This document shows positions 43,835-55,614 of a stretch of 64,000 nucleotides of DNA, piece by piece. The translations under genes and the position numbers were made by a program. A model generated the notes under the pieces. That model was not told where the DNA came from, ran no database searches, and saw nothing but the letters and a program-made list of their open reading frames with translations. Location of the stretch: the NCBI GenBank assembly GCA_963422465.1, contig OY730172.1, positions 1,798,001 to 1,862,000 on the forward strand, in the 5' to 3' direction. How positions within the stretch are numbered: position 1 is the stretch's first letter; every line of letters starts with the position of its first letter. This stretch comes from Lichina pygmaea (lineage: Eukaryota; Ascomycota; Lichinomycetes; Lichinales; Lichinaceae).

Positions 43835-46800
43835 ATGTCTCCGTCCATGACGGTCGACGAGCTGGAGGTACCGATCTCGGCAAAGGAATCGCTTGTGAAG
43901 TCGCAGTTCCGGCGCTCCGACGAGAAGAAGGCTAGCTGGACACCGGACATATCCCCGGCCCTACCCAACGGTCATGCGTACCCAAGCGCCAACGGTGCGA
44001 GTACGGCAACAGAGCCGACGATGGCGACTGCTGTGGCCAGCGCCGACGGTGTCGTCCGGCCGCCTCGGTCCCCGACACAGTCGGCCGGAAACGCGACCCC
44101 GCCCAAGAGCCGGCCCTCTGGTGCTAGCGCCTCCCATGCCGACGACTTGCTGAGATCGAGGACCGGCAGCACCGTCTCGACGGCGCAGGACGGGCTCGAG
44201 AGCGGACGGAGGAGCTCGAGGCCGTCCAGCGCGTCCGCGAGGCCTGTGCTCGGCCTCAACGGCCTTCCGTCGACGACCGCCGTCGTGGCCAATGGTGGAC
44301 CGGTGTTGCCACCACAGCAGTCGCTTCCCGATGGCCCCCGCCAAGCACCGACCGCCGCGAGGAGCTGGGAGCCGAAACAGCCGCTCGGCGATGCCACGCC
44401 CGTCGCCAGACATCTCCCGTCGACCTCCTACCCTTCCGTGCACCGAGTATCCTCACCTCCCCTCTTCCGCACGCCGAGTCCCACGCTCGCGGCCGGCTCG
44501 ACGCCTTCCTCCCCCCTCCAGTCCGGACCGCCGCCGCCCCTCAAACATCGACACACCTTGGAGGTGCCGAAGGTGTCGACGTCGCGGACGTCACGCGACC
44601 ATCCCCCGACCGCCCACAACACCAGCAAGCTCGAGGACAGCCTCTCGCTGCCCGGTCGATTCTCGTTCGCCGCCGCGAGTCCGCGGCGAGCGTCGCTGGC
44701 GCTGGGACGACAGAACACGAGATCGCTGCACTCGGACCTCTACGCGGACGAGGTGCTGCAGGACGACGAGGCCGCGCGCTGGACCGAGGCGATCCGACAG
44801 AAGCGGACGAGCCGAAGGAGGCGCCGGGAAGAGGACGACGACGGCCGGGTCGTCATGGGGACCAAGGTCGACCAGCATCACGTCAACTGGGTGACGGCCT
44901 ACAACATGCTGACCGGCATCCGATTCACCGTGTCACGCACAAACGCAAAGCTCGATCGAAAACTGACCGACGCCGATTTCCACGCTCGGCACAAGTTCTC
45001 CTTTGACATGTAGGTCACCCTTCTCCGTCGGCCCCTCTTCGAGGTTCGGCGACTAGTGGTAGGTGGTGGTGATGGTAACGGTGATGGTGACGGCTGACAC
45101 TTGGTCCTCAGCACCGGGAACGAGCTGACGCCGTCGGCCAAGTACGACTTCAAGTTCAAGGACTACGCGCCCTGGGTCTTTCGGCACCTGCGGTCGTCGT
45201 TCAAACTCGATCCCGGGGACTACCTCATGTCCCTGACGAGCAAGTACATCCTCTCCGAACTCGGCTCGCCGGGCAAGAGCGGCAGCTTCTTCTACTTCTC
45301 CCGCGACTACAAGTATATCATCAAGACGATCCATCACGGCGAGCACAAGAGGCTGCGCATGATCCTCCGGGACTACTACGAGCACGTCCAGAAAAACCCG
45401 AACACCCTGCTCTCCCAGTTCTACGGCCTCCACCGGGTCAAGATTCCGTACGGCAAGAAGATCCACTTTGTCGTCATGAACAACCTGTTCCCCCCACACC
45501 GTGACATCCACCAGACCTTCGACCTCAAGGGATCCACCATCGGCCGGGACTTCAGGGAGGAGGACCTCGAAAGGAATCCACGCGCGACGTTGAAGGACCT
45601 GAACTGGCTACGACGCCACATGCATCTCGAGTTCGGGCCCAGGAAGCGTGACGTCTTTCTGAGGCAGGTAGAGCGCGACGTCGAGCTTCTGCAACGCTTG
45701 CGCATCATGGATTACTCTCTGCTGATAGGCATCCACGACCTCGAGCGCGGCAACGACGAGGGGCTGCGGGATAAGACGCTGCAGGTCTTCCACCCCGGTG
45801 GCGCCGAGCGAGACGAGGAGGAGCAGCAGCAGCAACAGCTGCTGCAACGACAGCAGTCCGACATCGCCATCGAGCAGATCATATCGCGGACGCCGTCGTC
45901 GCTCGAGAATGCCCGCAAGGCGCGAGAGCTGCGGCAGATCATCAAGAAGGAGAAGCCGATCCCGATGGATCAGACGACGAGCCGCATGCCCGACGAGATG
46001 CTCGAGGAGCGCAAGGACCTCATCTTCTACAGCGACGACGGCGGATTCCGAGCCACCCACGTCGACAACCGACCCGGAGAGGAGATCTACTACCTCGGCA
46101 TCATCGACTGCCTGACACATGTAAGTTAGCGAGGCAATTCCGAGACTTGCAGGGACGGGAATCCCGACCTTCGCCATCTTCCCTGCGGTTGGCTAACGGA
46201 CGGCATTGCCCAGTACGGTACCATCAAGAAGATGGAGCACTTTATCAAGGGCCTCTCGTACCCAAAGTCCCAGATCTCACCCATCGCACCCGAGGGATAC
46301 GGCGAGCGATTCGTAAGGTTCATCACCGGGATCACCAAGTCGTCCGAAGAAGCCGAGCTCGAGAAGAAGGAGAAGGAGAAAGAGATGCGAGATGCGATGA
46401 CGATGGGGGTGGACGGGGCAGCGCAAGCACCCGGACCCCGCCTCTCCTCGCTCGATCAGTCTCAAGCGGCCACCCAGCGCGTCATGGAGAAGGCCGAGCG
46501 ACAAGCCCGAAAGACCGAGAGGGACGGCCCGGTCGAGACGGACGTTTACGATCGGACCATCGCCGCCGTATGTTCGCCAGCGTCGACAACGGGCATCCCG
46601 AGCGGCGGAGTATCTGGGTCGGCAAAGACTGTAACCGGGGGTGAACAAGACGGCAGCACCGTTCAAGTCGCGGGTGGCCACACCTTGCCGATCGTGGACG
46701 AAGCTGGCGAGGGAGGAAGCACTAGCGGTCGAAGCGGCCGCAGTCGAGATGATGACGGGGAGAGAGACCGAAGAGAAGCCAACGTTGGGCTTGAAAGTGA

Positions 46801-47320
46801 TGGTGGCGGGAATACGTCCTCCAGCGACCGTCGTGCACCGGGCACCTCGACGGCCATAAACGGCCGTCCGCCACCGTTGCAAGCATCGTCATCACCTTTA
46901 GCGGCAGCAACAGCCGCGCAACCGGCAACATCGAACTCAACACAACAACAGATTCCCGGCGCCTCGGCCACCTCAGATCCCTCGGCTCACCTAGCAACTT
47001 CATCGTTTGTCAATCGTTCTTCCATTTCGTCATTGTCGCAGCCAATCTCATCTGCAGCCTCAGCCCTAGCCCCAGCCCCAGCCCCAGCCCCATCCGCCCA
47101 ACAACTCCAAGCATCATACCCGTCAGTACCGCCATCCGCCGGCCCCGCCGCCACAGCATCATTGTCATCATCGCCGCCGGCAGCAGAGCCGGCATCATCA
47201 CTGGCGCCAGCTTCAGGAGCAGTTGTCGCGCCAGGACCGGCACCGCCGAAGATTGTGTCCGTCTCGGAACGAGCGCCCGAGGATTTGCAAGTGTCTGTCG
47301 CAAGGGTATCATCTTCGTAG
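43835..47320 (+). CDS. MSS4: Phosphatidylinositol 4-phosphate 5-kinase (Mss4/Its3)
   Basis: Makes PI(4,5)P2 from PI4P at the plasma membrane. Exons 43835-45009, 45112-46120 and 46214-47320 give 1,096 residues. Intron 1 (102 bp, CTGAC branch) restores [20 protein letters not shown]; intron 2 (93 bp, CTAAC branch) joins DCLTH to [10 protein letters not shown]. Residues 1-340 are a Ser/Pro/Ala-rich disordered region. The kinase core starts near [19 protein letters not shown] and holds [27 protein letters not shown] (about 530), [11 protein letters not shown] (about 590), [13 protein letters not shown] and the C-terminal [18 protein letters not shown]. An acidic/Gln insert lies after the MDYSLL block. 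The last 330 residues are low-complexity Ala/Ser/Pro. It is the only kinase gene seen here. Confidence 0.93.
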
Positions 47321-48618
47321 GAGGGGTGTGACTCGCACAGCTGCATGTTCTTTTCTTCGTCCTCATCGTCATCGTCATCCTCGTCCCTTCTCCACGCGCA
47401 TCCCCCATACTACTTTCTCTTCTTCTTTTATTTCTTTTTTCTTTCTTTCTTTCTCTTTCCTTCCTCTCCCAGTCATCAGCGTCTTTCCTTTGAAGGTATC
47501 ATAATTAGGGGGTACATGTACTGTATCTTATGTACGGGCGTACTGTCCAACCATTCAACAATCAAGTTGATCCTTACTTACAGTACAGCACTCGGGACGC
47601 TCTCACACATTACACTCGAAGCAGAAAAAGAGATCCTGTTAGAATATTTCTCACTTCTTTCCTGACTCATCTCAAACAGCCCTCTCGACGCTTCCAACAG
47701 GATGGAGCAGGGGATGTTTATTCACCCGGCACGCCACACAGGTGCTCGTCACCGGACGAATTGCATTTTACGCTCGTCGTCGTCGTCGTCCTCCTCCCTG
47801 GCTGATTTGACCACAGGACTGTTCTACAGCTCGAGCGATCTAGCAAGACAAAATGATCCTGTGGAATCTTTCTTCCTTTCGTTTCTTGTCCCTTTCACGT
47901 CGTCGTGAGATTCATCTAGTACCGTACGTACGTGGTACGTTCTTGATTCTTGTCCTTGTCTTTTTTTTCTTGCTCTTTTTCTTCTCTTGTTCTTGTTCTT
48001 CTTGTTCTTGTTTGGGGGGGGTTTCTTGTAATGACATGTCCAGCATTTGGAGAGTGAGCACAGCTGACAAATTTGGTGGGGCCCCAAGCAGAAGGTCTTG
48101 AGAACGTTGTTGTTGTTGTTGTTGCTGTTGTTGTTGTTGTTGTTGTTGTTGTTGCTCGAACGAGGAAAGATGGTGACAGTCCCCGTTGGGATGAGGTTCT
48201 GTACGGAGTTCGGGAGTGCAGAAAGTTGAGGTGGACTGTTGTGATGGCAGGTATGCAAGGGGGCATGGGGTTGAGAATTCCATACGCTGCAATGCCCTTG
48301 TTCAATGAAGATATAGAACATTCCTGCTTCTCCCCGTTGCGACCAAGCTCTGTCGTGCTACTTCCATTGCCGTCTGCTCTTGTCTGCTCTTCTCCGCTCT
48401 CCATAAGACCGTCTCGGCCACTCCGCGAGTCATGTACGTGCGTACAGAATCCAGCGATCCTGCGCATCGCTGCTACGCCATCCGGACCAGCCAGCTTGGT
48501 CGCTTCGACGGTCGACATGGCTCGCCGGGGTGGACTACCTAAGCGTTCAGGCAGCAGCAACAGCGGGCAAAGGGTATTGATGGCCGCCCTTGTGCTATCC
48601 ACTCCGTACTGACGACCG
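47321..48618. other. Intergenic, CT-rich tract and GTT microsatellite
   Basis: CT-rich DNA (47345-47490) follows the kinase stop and is probably 3' UTR. A (GTT)n tract with one GCT unit lies at 48107-48155. The minus-strand frame 47916-48602 reads through this repeat and has no family resemblance. Confidence 0.5.
48107..48155. repeat. (GTT)n microsatellite
   Basis: Roughly sixteen GTT units with one interruption. Confidence 0.85.
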
Positions 48619-50277
48619 ATGGTGATCGCTCAGCAGAATGCAACGCCGGCTGCCCCTCCCAGGAGAAGTAGCCGTTTACAGAACAAAGGCAACGGCAAGA
48701 AGCCCGCTGGCCACGCCGTTCCTACACGACCTGCCCGAGAGCCACTGGCGACCCGACAGAAGAGAAAGTGGGAGCCTTTTCAAGACCCGGAGCACGGCCC
48801 AGAGGATGATCCGAAGCCCAGCTTGCGCAGGCCAAAGCGACGGACAGCTTCGAGAACCAACCCCAAGCACACGGATGAAGGGGCCATCCAGGTTCTGACT
48901 GAGAGCAACCTGCTATCTCTCGAGCACGCCGTTGCAGCCGCTGGCATCGAACAAGGTCCGGGATACTTACCGGACTGGGTGCAGACGACGTCGAACGCGA
49001 AGTCGGCGAAGAAGAGATCCGGAGAGGATTCAGCCAGCGGGCCGTTGCGGGGTCGGTCGCGGCGGCCGTGGAGCCCCGTGTCCGATCTTGCCCTAGGATC
49101 CTCGTCGCATACATCCCAGCAATCAGCAATGGCGGCTGCCAGGTACCGGTTCCATGAGCTCACGAGCGCAAATCTGTTCTTTGCGGACGAGCCGCTGCCG
49201 GACGATCTCTTCGACAGAATCACCGACATTGTCGACGCCAGTGTGTCGAAGAAGAGAAAGCAGGAGCTCGATCGCCTTGCGCGCGACTTCTGGAGGGAGT
49301 GTGGTCCGGTTCACGGAAAAATACCCAGGCAGGACGACTGCATCGAGCCTCTCCATCGGGTTTTGTCCCTGATGAACGGTCATCGTATGCTCGAGATGCC
49401 TCAGAAAGCAGGTACATGAGTCTTTCTCCTCGAGAGCTCAGCACGGCGTTCCATGCTCACGTTTGGCTCAGAGTGGCGCCCGAGCCTGAAGCCCGTAATC
49501 AAATCCCCCTTTCCGTTCGGCGGCTTCGGCCGGCTGGAGCCGAATCCCGACGAGGACGGATCTGCCGGCATCGAGACACCGCGACCGGACATCACGATCG
49601 GCATCCGCACGGCGGTGCTGGTCCAAGAACTGAGGAAGCAAGGGCTGTATCACGCCGCGGCCAGAGATCTGCTGAAGAACCTCCAGGAGCGAGCCGGATA
49701 CCGGGACGACCGGAACCAATGGCAGCCTGCGCTGATCAGCGAGCCGACGCAGCGATCGCTCAACGTCCGGTTCCCGTTCCTCGTCGTCGAGGCCAAGTCG
49801 CAGGCCACCGGGGGAACCATGTTCGTGGCCGAGAACCAAGCCGCCGTCTCCGGTGCCTGCGCGCTCGGCATGCAGCGTCGTCTCAACAAGCTCGTGCTTG
49901 AGAGCGACGAAGAAAACGACAGCTACGCCGACCGCAAGCACCCTCCTCCTCGACCCGAAGATCAGGGAAACACGCCTCTCGCGTTCAGCATCAGCACCCA
50001 GGGCGTCCTGCACGAGCTCTGGGCACACTACACGGTCGCGACCGACGGGGATCCCGAGGTGCACATGATGATGGTCGGCGGCTGCGTGCCGGCCAATCTG
50101 CAGGACATTTGTCGCTGGCTCGCCATCGTCGACAACGTCATGGCTTGGGGTACCGGCCAGTTCTTGAGGAGCGTCGTCGAGAGATTGATGTCGTTGACGA
50201 CCTCTGCCGCGACTGCTGTGACTGCCGCGACCGAAAAGCCTCGAGTCCCAACTGGCCGGGGACGCCCTCGATCTTGA
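48619..50277 (+). CDS. DUF7924-like fungal protein with nuclease-like core
   Basis: Exons 48619-49411 and 49472-50277 join in frame through a 60-bp intron and give 532 residues. The N-terminal 230 residues are basic and disordered (PPRRSSRLQNKG, RRPKRRTASR), as in nuclear proteins. The C-terminal domain has RPDITIGIR (Asp near 304), RFPFLVVEAKSQATGG (Glu 371, Lys 373), then AENQAAVSGACALGMQ. The order Asp..Glu-x-Lys in a beta context resembles the PD-(D/E)XK nuclease fold, and the whole resembles a fungus-specific family I recall as DUF7924. The assignment is from memory; activity is not known. It ends in RGRPRS, AT-hook-like. LINE G lies 170 bp downstream. Confidence 0.7.
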
Positions 50278-50443
50278 TCATGATCATGATACGCTAACAG
50301 CAAGAGTGAGGATCTATCGCGCCTCTCATAGACTTGTTGTATGATAGCGAAATGTGGAAAAGGAAAGAGATCCATCCGTGCAAATGAAGGCGGACGCAGA
50401 CCCGGACAGATGCTCCTCCTTCCATGTGTTGGTTGATAGTGTA

Positions 50444-51082
50444 TGTATGTATGAATTCCTACTCCATTCTAAAGCTAGCTAGGCTAGATTATGCTGGGAC
50501 TCTATAAGCTGGTAAGGAAAACCACCAGGTCACATAGCTGAAAATGTGGCCCTAGGGTAAAAAACCTCCCTTCTGACCCCCCGCTGGGGGTCCACCTATC
50601 AAGCGACTGTGAACCAGTGATGTGACTGCTTTGCAGTCAAGCAGGGGGAAGCTGGTCCCGGACTCCTGAGAACTGGGGGAGAAGATTGAGCCGTAGGAAC
50701 CACGTCGTCACCGTGGCGGCTGTCCGGGGGTTGGAGGTTAGCTGTTGGAAGTCAGTGGTGGAAGTTGCCTGTCGCAGCTGTTGTTGTTCCCTGTGGAACC
50801 TGGGGCAGTCTAGCGCTATATGTTTTGCTGTCTCCTGCTGCCACCCGCAGGGGCAGGCGGGTGGTTCGAAGCCGGGGACCCGGCGGGTGTGCAGGAAGCC
50901 TGCCAAGCCGGTCTTCCCTGTGCGGAGTTGGGTGAGGAGGCTGCTGTGGGGCTTCGGGAGGTCGGCGTGCAGGCGGAGGGCCGCCTTGTACGGCATGTTC
51001 TCTGGCTTCCATCCTCCTCCGGGGTCTGGGTCGGTGGTGCGGCGGGGCACTGGTGGGCCACCTTCTAGCTCGTGCCAACGGT
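50444..51082 (-). mobile_element. LINE G, 5'-truncated copy
   Basis: 639 bp flanked by the 13-bp duplicate GGTTGATAGTGTA (50431-50443 and 51083-51095). On the minus strand it encodes only the end of ORF2: PHSSLLTQLRTGKTGLAGFL, then CPCGWQQETAKHIALDCPRF (CCHC-like), ending LPQFSGVRDQLPPA at 50637. The 3' UTR ends in a short CATA tandem tail. The frame appears to extend to 51272 only by chance, past the element edge. Confidence 0.88.
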
Positions 51083-51095
51083 GGTTGATAGTGTA

Positions 51096-51479
51096 CAGTA
51101 TTTGTATCATATCCTTTGTGGTGGGGGAGGGGGGTGGGAGCTGGAGCTGGAGCTGGAGCTGAGTGAGGAAGAGGAAGACGACGAGCAAGGCTGGTCCTGA
51201 TACAAATACCAGTGCCAGTACCAAGCACAGTGACCATTGTAAGTGATTGGTTAAAGGAAGAAGTATACTCAACCCTCCGTACTGGACCCTCTGACGAGCA
51301 AGTGGTCAAGTCACTGTATTTCTGTACTTCTGTACTTCTGTGCCATACGGTACCGTACCCATAAAGTAATTACATGTCAGTCAGGTGCGTTAAGAAGGTA
51401 GACAGACATGGATCCAAGAACAACAATGATCAGACTGAACAAATGAAGAATGAGCAATGAAATAGAATTGTACAACACT
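51096..51479. other. Short unique spacer between LINE copies
   Basis: About 380 bp between the two LINE insertions, with a (GGAGCT)n-like run near 51137-51160. No gene seen. Confidence 0.5.
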
Positions 51480-51492
51480 AATGGTCTCTTGA

Positions 51493-53185
51493 GGCCTGTG
51501 ACAACTCAAACCTCCACGCGGTGCAGGCTGGGAACCTCGGGGCAGCGATGGCAGGCAGTCTCCCAAGCTGCTTGTAGTCACTGCACCAAGAGCCAATTGA
51601 GTCACCGGTTGAGCTGCTGGTGCCCGTGGAGTGACGGGCCACCGGAGGTGTCGCGCAGGCACTCTGGACACCCCCGTGAAGTGACATCAGCAGAACAGAG
51701 GACTTCGACCAAACTGGTTACGAAAACCACCTGACAGATGTCTACCGTACCGTGTACTACAGCCCGAAAGCCAGCCTTGCAAGTGGTGGATGTGAAGTCT
51801 AGACACCTGACAGGGCACCTCTGGAGTAGACAAGAGGAGTTTTCATCACATACCCCCCTCCTAGCAGAGTCTCCAGGCAGCTAATACATCGAGGATCTTC
51901 TAGGGGGGGAGTGATGTCTGTACTGTGGTGTTGTTAATTGAACAGGGACTACGTGTTAAAGAAGGCGAGCAGGTGGCATGAAGGGTTTCTGCCACTGCAG
52001 TACCTAAGGGCTGTGTGATAGTCAAAGTGCTGGCTTGATGGTTTTTGCCTAAGGTCTTGCCACAGATTCTCTTCAGGCCACCTACAGACTGGGGCCAGGG
52101 CACTGGATCTCCAGTGGGCCACCACGTACAACCGGGGCCCCACAGGTGACAGCGGGCAGACAGAGACTCCTCCCTACTTGGTTAGTGGGCTGGAAAGGCA
52201 GTCCTGCAGGTGCTGGTATGGCCTGCAGGGTCTGTAGAGCCTGTGAGGCATGGTCGGCCTCTGTACAAGAGATCTACAGAGGTAACACAAAACAGCGAGA
52301 GTTGCGGGGTGTGGCATATAATAGCAGTGATAGCAGTAGGGTCTGGGCCTACTACAAGACTGTCTATATGGCCTGAGAGGACAGAAGCACATGCCAGTCT
52401 GTACAGAGTGCAGGCTCAGGCTGCAAATGACAGGGTCAAGGAGCAAACTGCAGTTGGAGTGTGGGCTCCGGGCTGGCAACCCGGCACTCCGAAGCAGGAC
52501 CTAGGGGTGAGCGTACACGGCGGAGCGCAAAAGACCTCAGGACTGCGGGGAAGTGTGGCAGAGACCCTGCACGGGATGTCAACTCTGCGCTATGCCTCGG
52601 CATAGCTCAACTGTGGCCGGACAAGATGCCCTACAGATCAGCAGCCCTCCAGCTACACGCCAGTCTCCCGAAGCCTCACAGCAGTCTACTGACCCAGATC
52701 CGCACAGGCAAGATAGGGCTGGTGGCCTTCCTGCACAAGTGCTGGGTCCCCGGCTTCAAGTCACCGGCCTGCCCCTGCGGCTGGCAATGGGAGACAGCCA
52801 AGCACGTTATTCTCAACTGCCCCCGTTTCACACGGGAGCGCTGGCAACTCCGGCAGGTGATCCCCTCCACTGACTTCCAGCGACTGACCACAGACCCCCG
52901 GGCAGCCGCTGTCGTTACGGCGTGGTTCCTCCGTCTTGATCTTCTCCCCCAGTTCACCTGGGCTAGGGAGCAGCTTCCCCCTGCTTGACTGCCTTGCAGT
53001 CACCTACCTTGTTCATAGACTCTTGGCCGGATGGTGCCCGCCTAGGGACCGCAGGGGAGGCTTTTCGCCCTAGGGTGGTGCAACTGCCACACCACCTAGA
53101 GGTTTTCCTTACCAGCTCTACAGACTCCCCAGCATAATCTAGTTTAGCTAGTTTTAAGATGGAGTAGGAATTCATTCATTCATTC
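51493..53185 (+). mobile_element. LINE H, 5'-truncated copy
   Basis: 1,693 bp flanked by the 13-bp duplicate AATGGTCTCTTGA (51480-51492 and 53186-53198). It ends in an ATTC tandem tail. The coding end at 52626-52988 reads MPYRSAALQLHASLPKPHSS, LRTGKIG-like, then CPCGWQWETAKHVILNCPRF and LPQFTWAREQLPPA. Upstream, VWAPGWQPGTPKQD (about 52458-52500) may be a decayed RNase H end. The rest of ORF2 is broken. Confidence 0.88.
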
Positions 53186-53201
53186 AATGGTCTCTTGACT
53201 T

Positions 53202-53202
<1 letters not shown>

Positions 53203-53286
<84 letters not shown>

Positions 53287-53300
53287 ATGTGTGTGTATGT
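53203..53300. repeat. (CT)n/(GT)n compound microsatellite
   Basis: About 35 CT units run to 53274, followed directly by GTGTGTATGT repeats. It starts a few bases after the target duplicate of LINE H. Confidence 0.95.
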
Positions 53301-53488
53301 GTGTGTATGTGAGTGGAAATACTCCTCCTTGCTTTGATACAGTACAAACCAGGGTACAAACACAGGCACACGTAGAGATAGAGAGAGGGACAGAGAGAAT
53401 CATGGAGGCAGATCCGGTCAGAACCCGAGTCAGACGAAGAAAAGAAAGGAATAAGAGGGACAGAACAATCACCCCCGGCAGTCACATA

Positions 53489-54134
53489 TCAAGACCTCGA
53501 CTTGACGCTCCTGACCGACATTCCGGTAGTTGAAAGCGACGCTCCGCCGGCGGCACCGCCGCTCTTTCTTGATTTGGCGGTGCATGTCGTCGCGGTCCCG
53601 CTGCGGCCGGCGTCCGAGGCCGAGAGCAGCGTCGAGGCTTTTGCCTGGGACGGTTTCCTCTCGTTATGATTAAGAGTATTGTTGGGGTTGGGGTTGGTGG
53701 TGGTGATGTTGTATCGACCGTCGCGACTCCGGCGCGAACCGGCGTTGGATATGCTCTCGCTGGGCGAGATGCTTGGTGCCGCTGCCGCCGCCGCCGCCGC
53801 TGTCGTCAACGAGACGGTCGAGACCCGGGAGCTTGTTGGTAGGGGAATGTTTCTTGGCGAGTGTGAGCCTGCTGGAGGTCCTGCTGCTGCTGACGCTGAT
53901 GCTGCTGCTGATGCTGCTACTGCTGCGGCTGCTTCGTCCGGGTGCATGTACACGACGCCGGCTGGCGTGGCGGTGGCGGTGGAGTTGGAGGTGCTGGATT
54001 TGGCCGGTTTGGCCGGTTTGGCCGTCGTCGGCGGCGCAGTAGAGCTCGATCTCATGCTGCCTGCTGCGCTGGCGGCGGCGGCGAGCACGGTCTTGACACC
54101 CGCACCGCCATGCTGTTTGGACACGGCCGAAGAC

Positions 54135-54179
<45 letters not shown>

Positions 54180-55614
54180 ACGCTGCTGCCCGGTAGAGGA
54201 ACATCCTTGGCGGAGCGATACGTCGTCGTCGACATGTTGCTCCTGCCCGCGTTCGACGGTGCACGCGACGCGTTGGCCGAAAAGCCTGTAGCTGACGGAG
54301 CGGCGGCAGGGGCTTCGAGAAGCCGAGGAGCCGACGACGACGACTGCGGGACGAAGGTCGAGATGAGCGAGCCGAGTACTTCGAGGGGCCGAGCGGCGCT
54401 TTCCTCGTTGTTGGCTGCCGCCGCCGCCGCCGTCGCCGTCCTGACGCTGACGACCGAGCCCGGCGCGCGCGATCGGCCGTCGTCGACCGCAGACGTACCG
54501 GCGCGAGAACAAGAAGCGCCGCCGAGGGCGGTCGACGCCGGCAGGGGCGCGCCGATGGCGGCCGTCGGTACGTTCTCGATCCGGGCTGGCTCGGCCCGGG
54601 TGTTGACGTCCCGGTCGACCATGACGATCTGGTGCGTCGGCTGGGCGCGCACGGCCGCCTTCTCGCGCTGCTCGTCGTCGTCGGCCTCGGCCCTCATCAT
54701 GGCGTACGCCACCGCGGCGCCACCGGCCGCGCCCAGCAACGTGCCGATGATGGCCTTTGCCGAGATGCCGTCTCCGGTATCCGTCGCATTCTTCTTCGCC
54801 GAGGTCGAGGTCGAGGTCGAGGTTGCCGTGGTCGTGGTCGTGGTCGTGGTTGCCCTGGCGGTCGTCTTGGCCACCGTCTCTCGGGCCGCGGGCCTGCTGG
54901 TCCGCCGCTGCTCGTGCTGGCTCGGGGCCGCGGGAGCTCTGCTGGCGGTGACGGTCGAGCGCACGTCCGAGGGAGCGCCGCGGCTCCTCGCGACGTTCTT
55001 CTGCCAGGTGAGAACGCGACTCCTGTTGCTACCGGCGCCGCCGCAGACGAGACTGCCGGCCGCAACCACCGTGCGATGGTCGTCCGCGTTCCCGGCCTCG
55101 TCTTCCGTCTTCGTCCAGACCACGCGCACGCCGTTGCCGTCGAGATCGAACACGGCGGCGCTGTACTCGTCGTCGCCGCCGCCGCCGTTGCGGTGGCCAG
55201 GCGGCACCTGCGTGACGCCGCCGGCGCGAAGAGCAGCCGAGAAGAAGGCGTCTACGGCGCTAGGCGACGGTCCTGCAAAGGAGATGTCTGCCGTGCCGGC
55301 CTGAGAGCTATATTCCATAGGATCGAACAGGGTCAGCTCTCTGCCCAATAGTTGAACATCCCCCCCGAGGCCGCTACTGTCCGAGCCGGTGACCAGTGAC
55401 CAGGGATCATGCACCAGGGACCGAGGAAAGGATCTGCATACCCAGGTCGCTCCTGATACAGGAAGAAGTCCGGATCGTCCACGCCGAATCCTATCTGCTG
55501 CTGATCACCGCGCTGGCCGAGGTACTGGTATCCCAGCGGCTGAAGCGCGGACAAGAAGAACGAGGTCGACTGAGGGAGCCGCGAGACGGGGAGGGAGACG
55601 TTGACCAGAGGCAT
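53489..55614 (-). CDS. VOC/glyoxalase-fold protein with long low-complexity tail
   Basis: Exons 55614-55442 and 55307-53489 give 663 residues. The 134-bp intron (GTATGC..ATATAG) joins FFLYQERPG to SQAGTADISFAGPS in frame. The first 130 residues look like a fungal vicinal-oxygen-chelate domain: MPLVNVSLPVSRLPQSTSFF, LQPLGYQYL, GFGVDDPDFFLYQ, then AVDAFFSAALRAGG, YSAAVFDLDGNGVRVVW. The rest is unusual: a Thr/Ser/Ala-rich linker, a Gly-zipper hydrophobic segment at about residues 241-262 that may span a membrane, and a long Ala/Ser/Pro/Gly tail with a 14-Gly run from the GCC/GGC tract at 54139-54181. No catalytic role can be named. Another intron in the tail cannot be excluded. Confidence 0.7.
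54139..54181. repeat. (CCG)n trinucleotide tract in coding DNA
   Basis: About fourteen CCG/GCC units, encoding poly-Gly in the VOC-domain protein on the minus strand. Confidence 0.9.

Noticed and set aside
47916-48602. 228-residue minus-strand frame through the GTT repeat
   Set aside because: Most of its middle is the microsatellite read as Thr; nothing else supports it.
51083-51272. Extension of the LINE G frame to 51272
   Set aside because: The target duplicate at 51083-51095 marks the element edge, so the extra part is chance open sequence.
53679-55304. 541-residue plus-strand frame opposite the VOC-domain gene
   Set aside because: Composed of Ala/Val/Leu simple sequence mirroring the GC-rich tail of the minus-strand gene; no family match and no start context.
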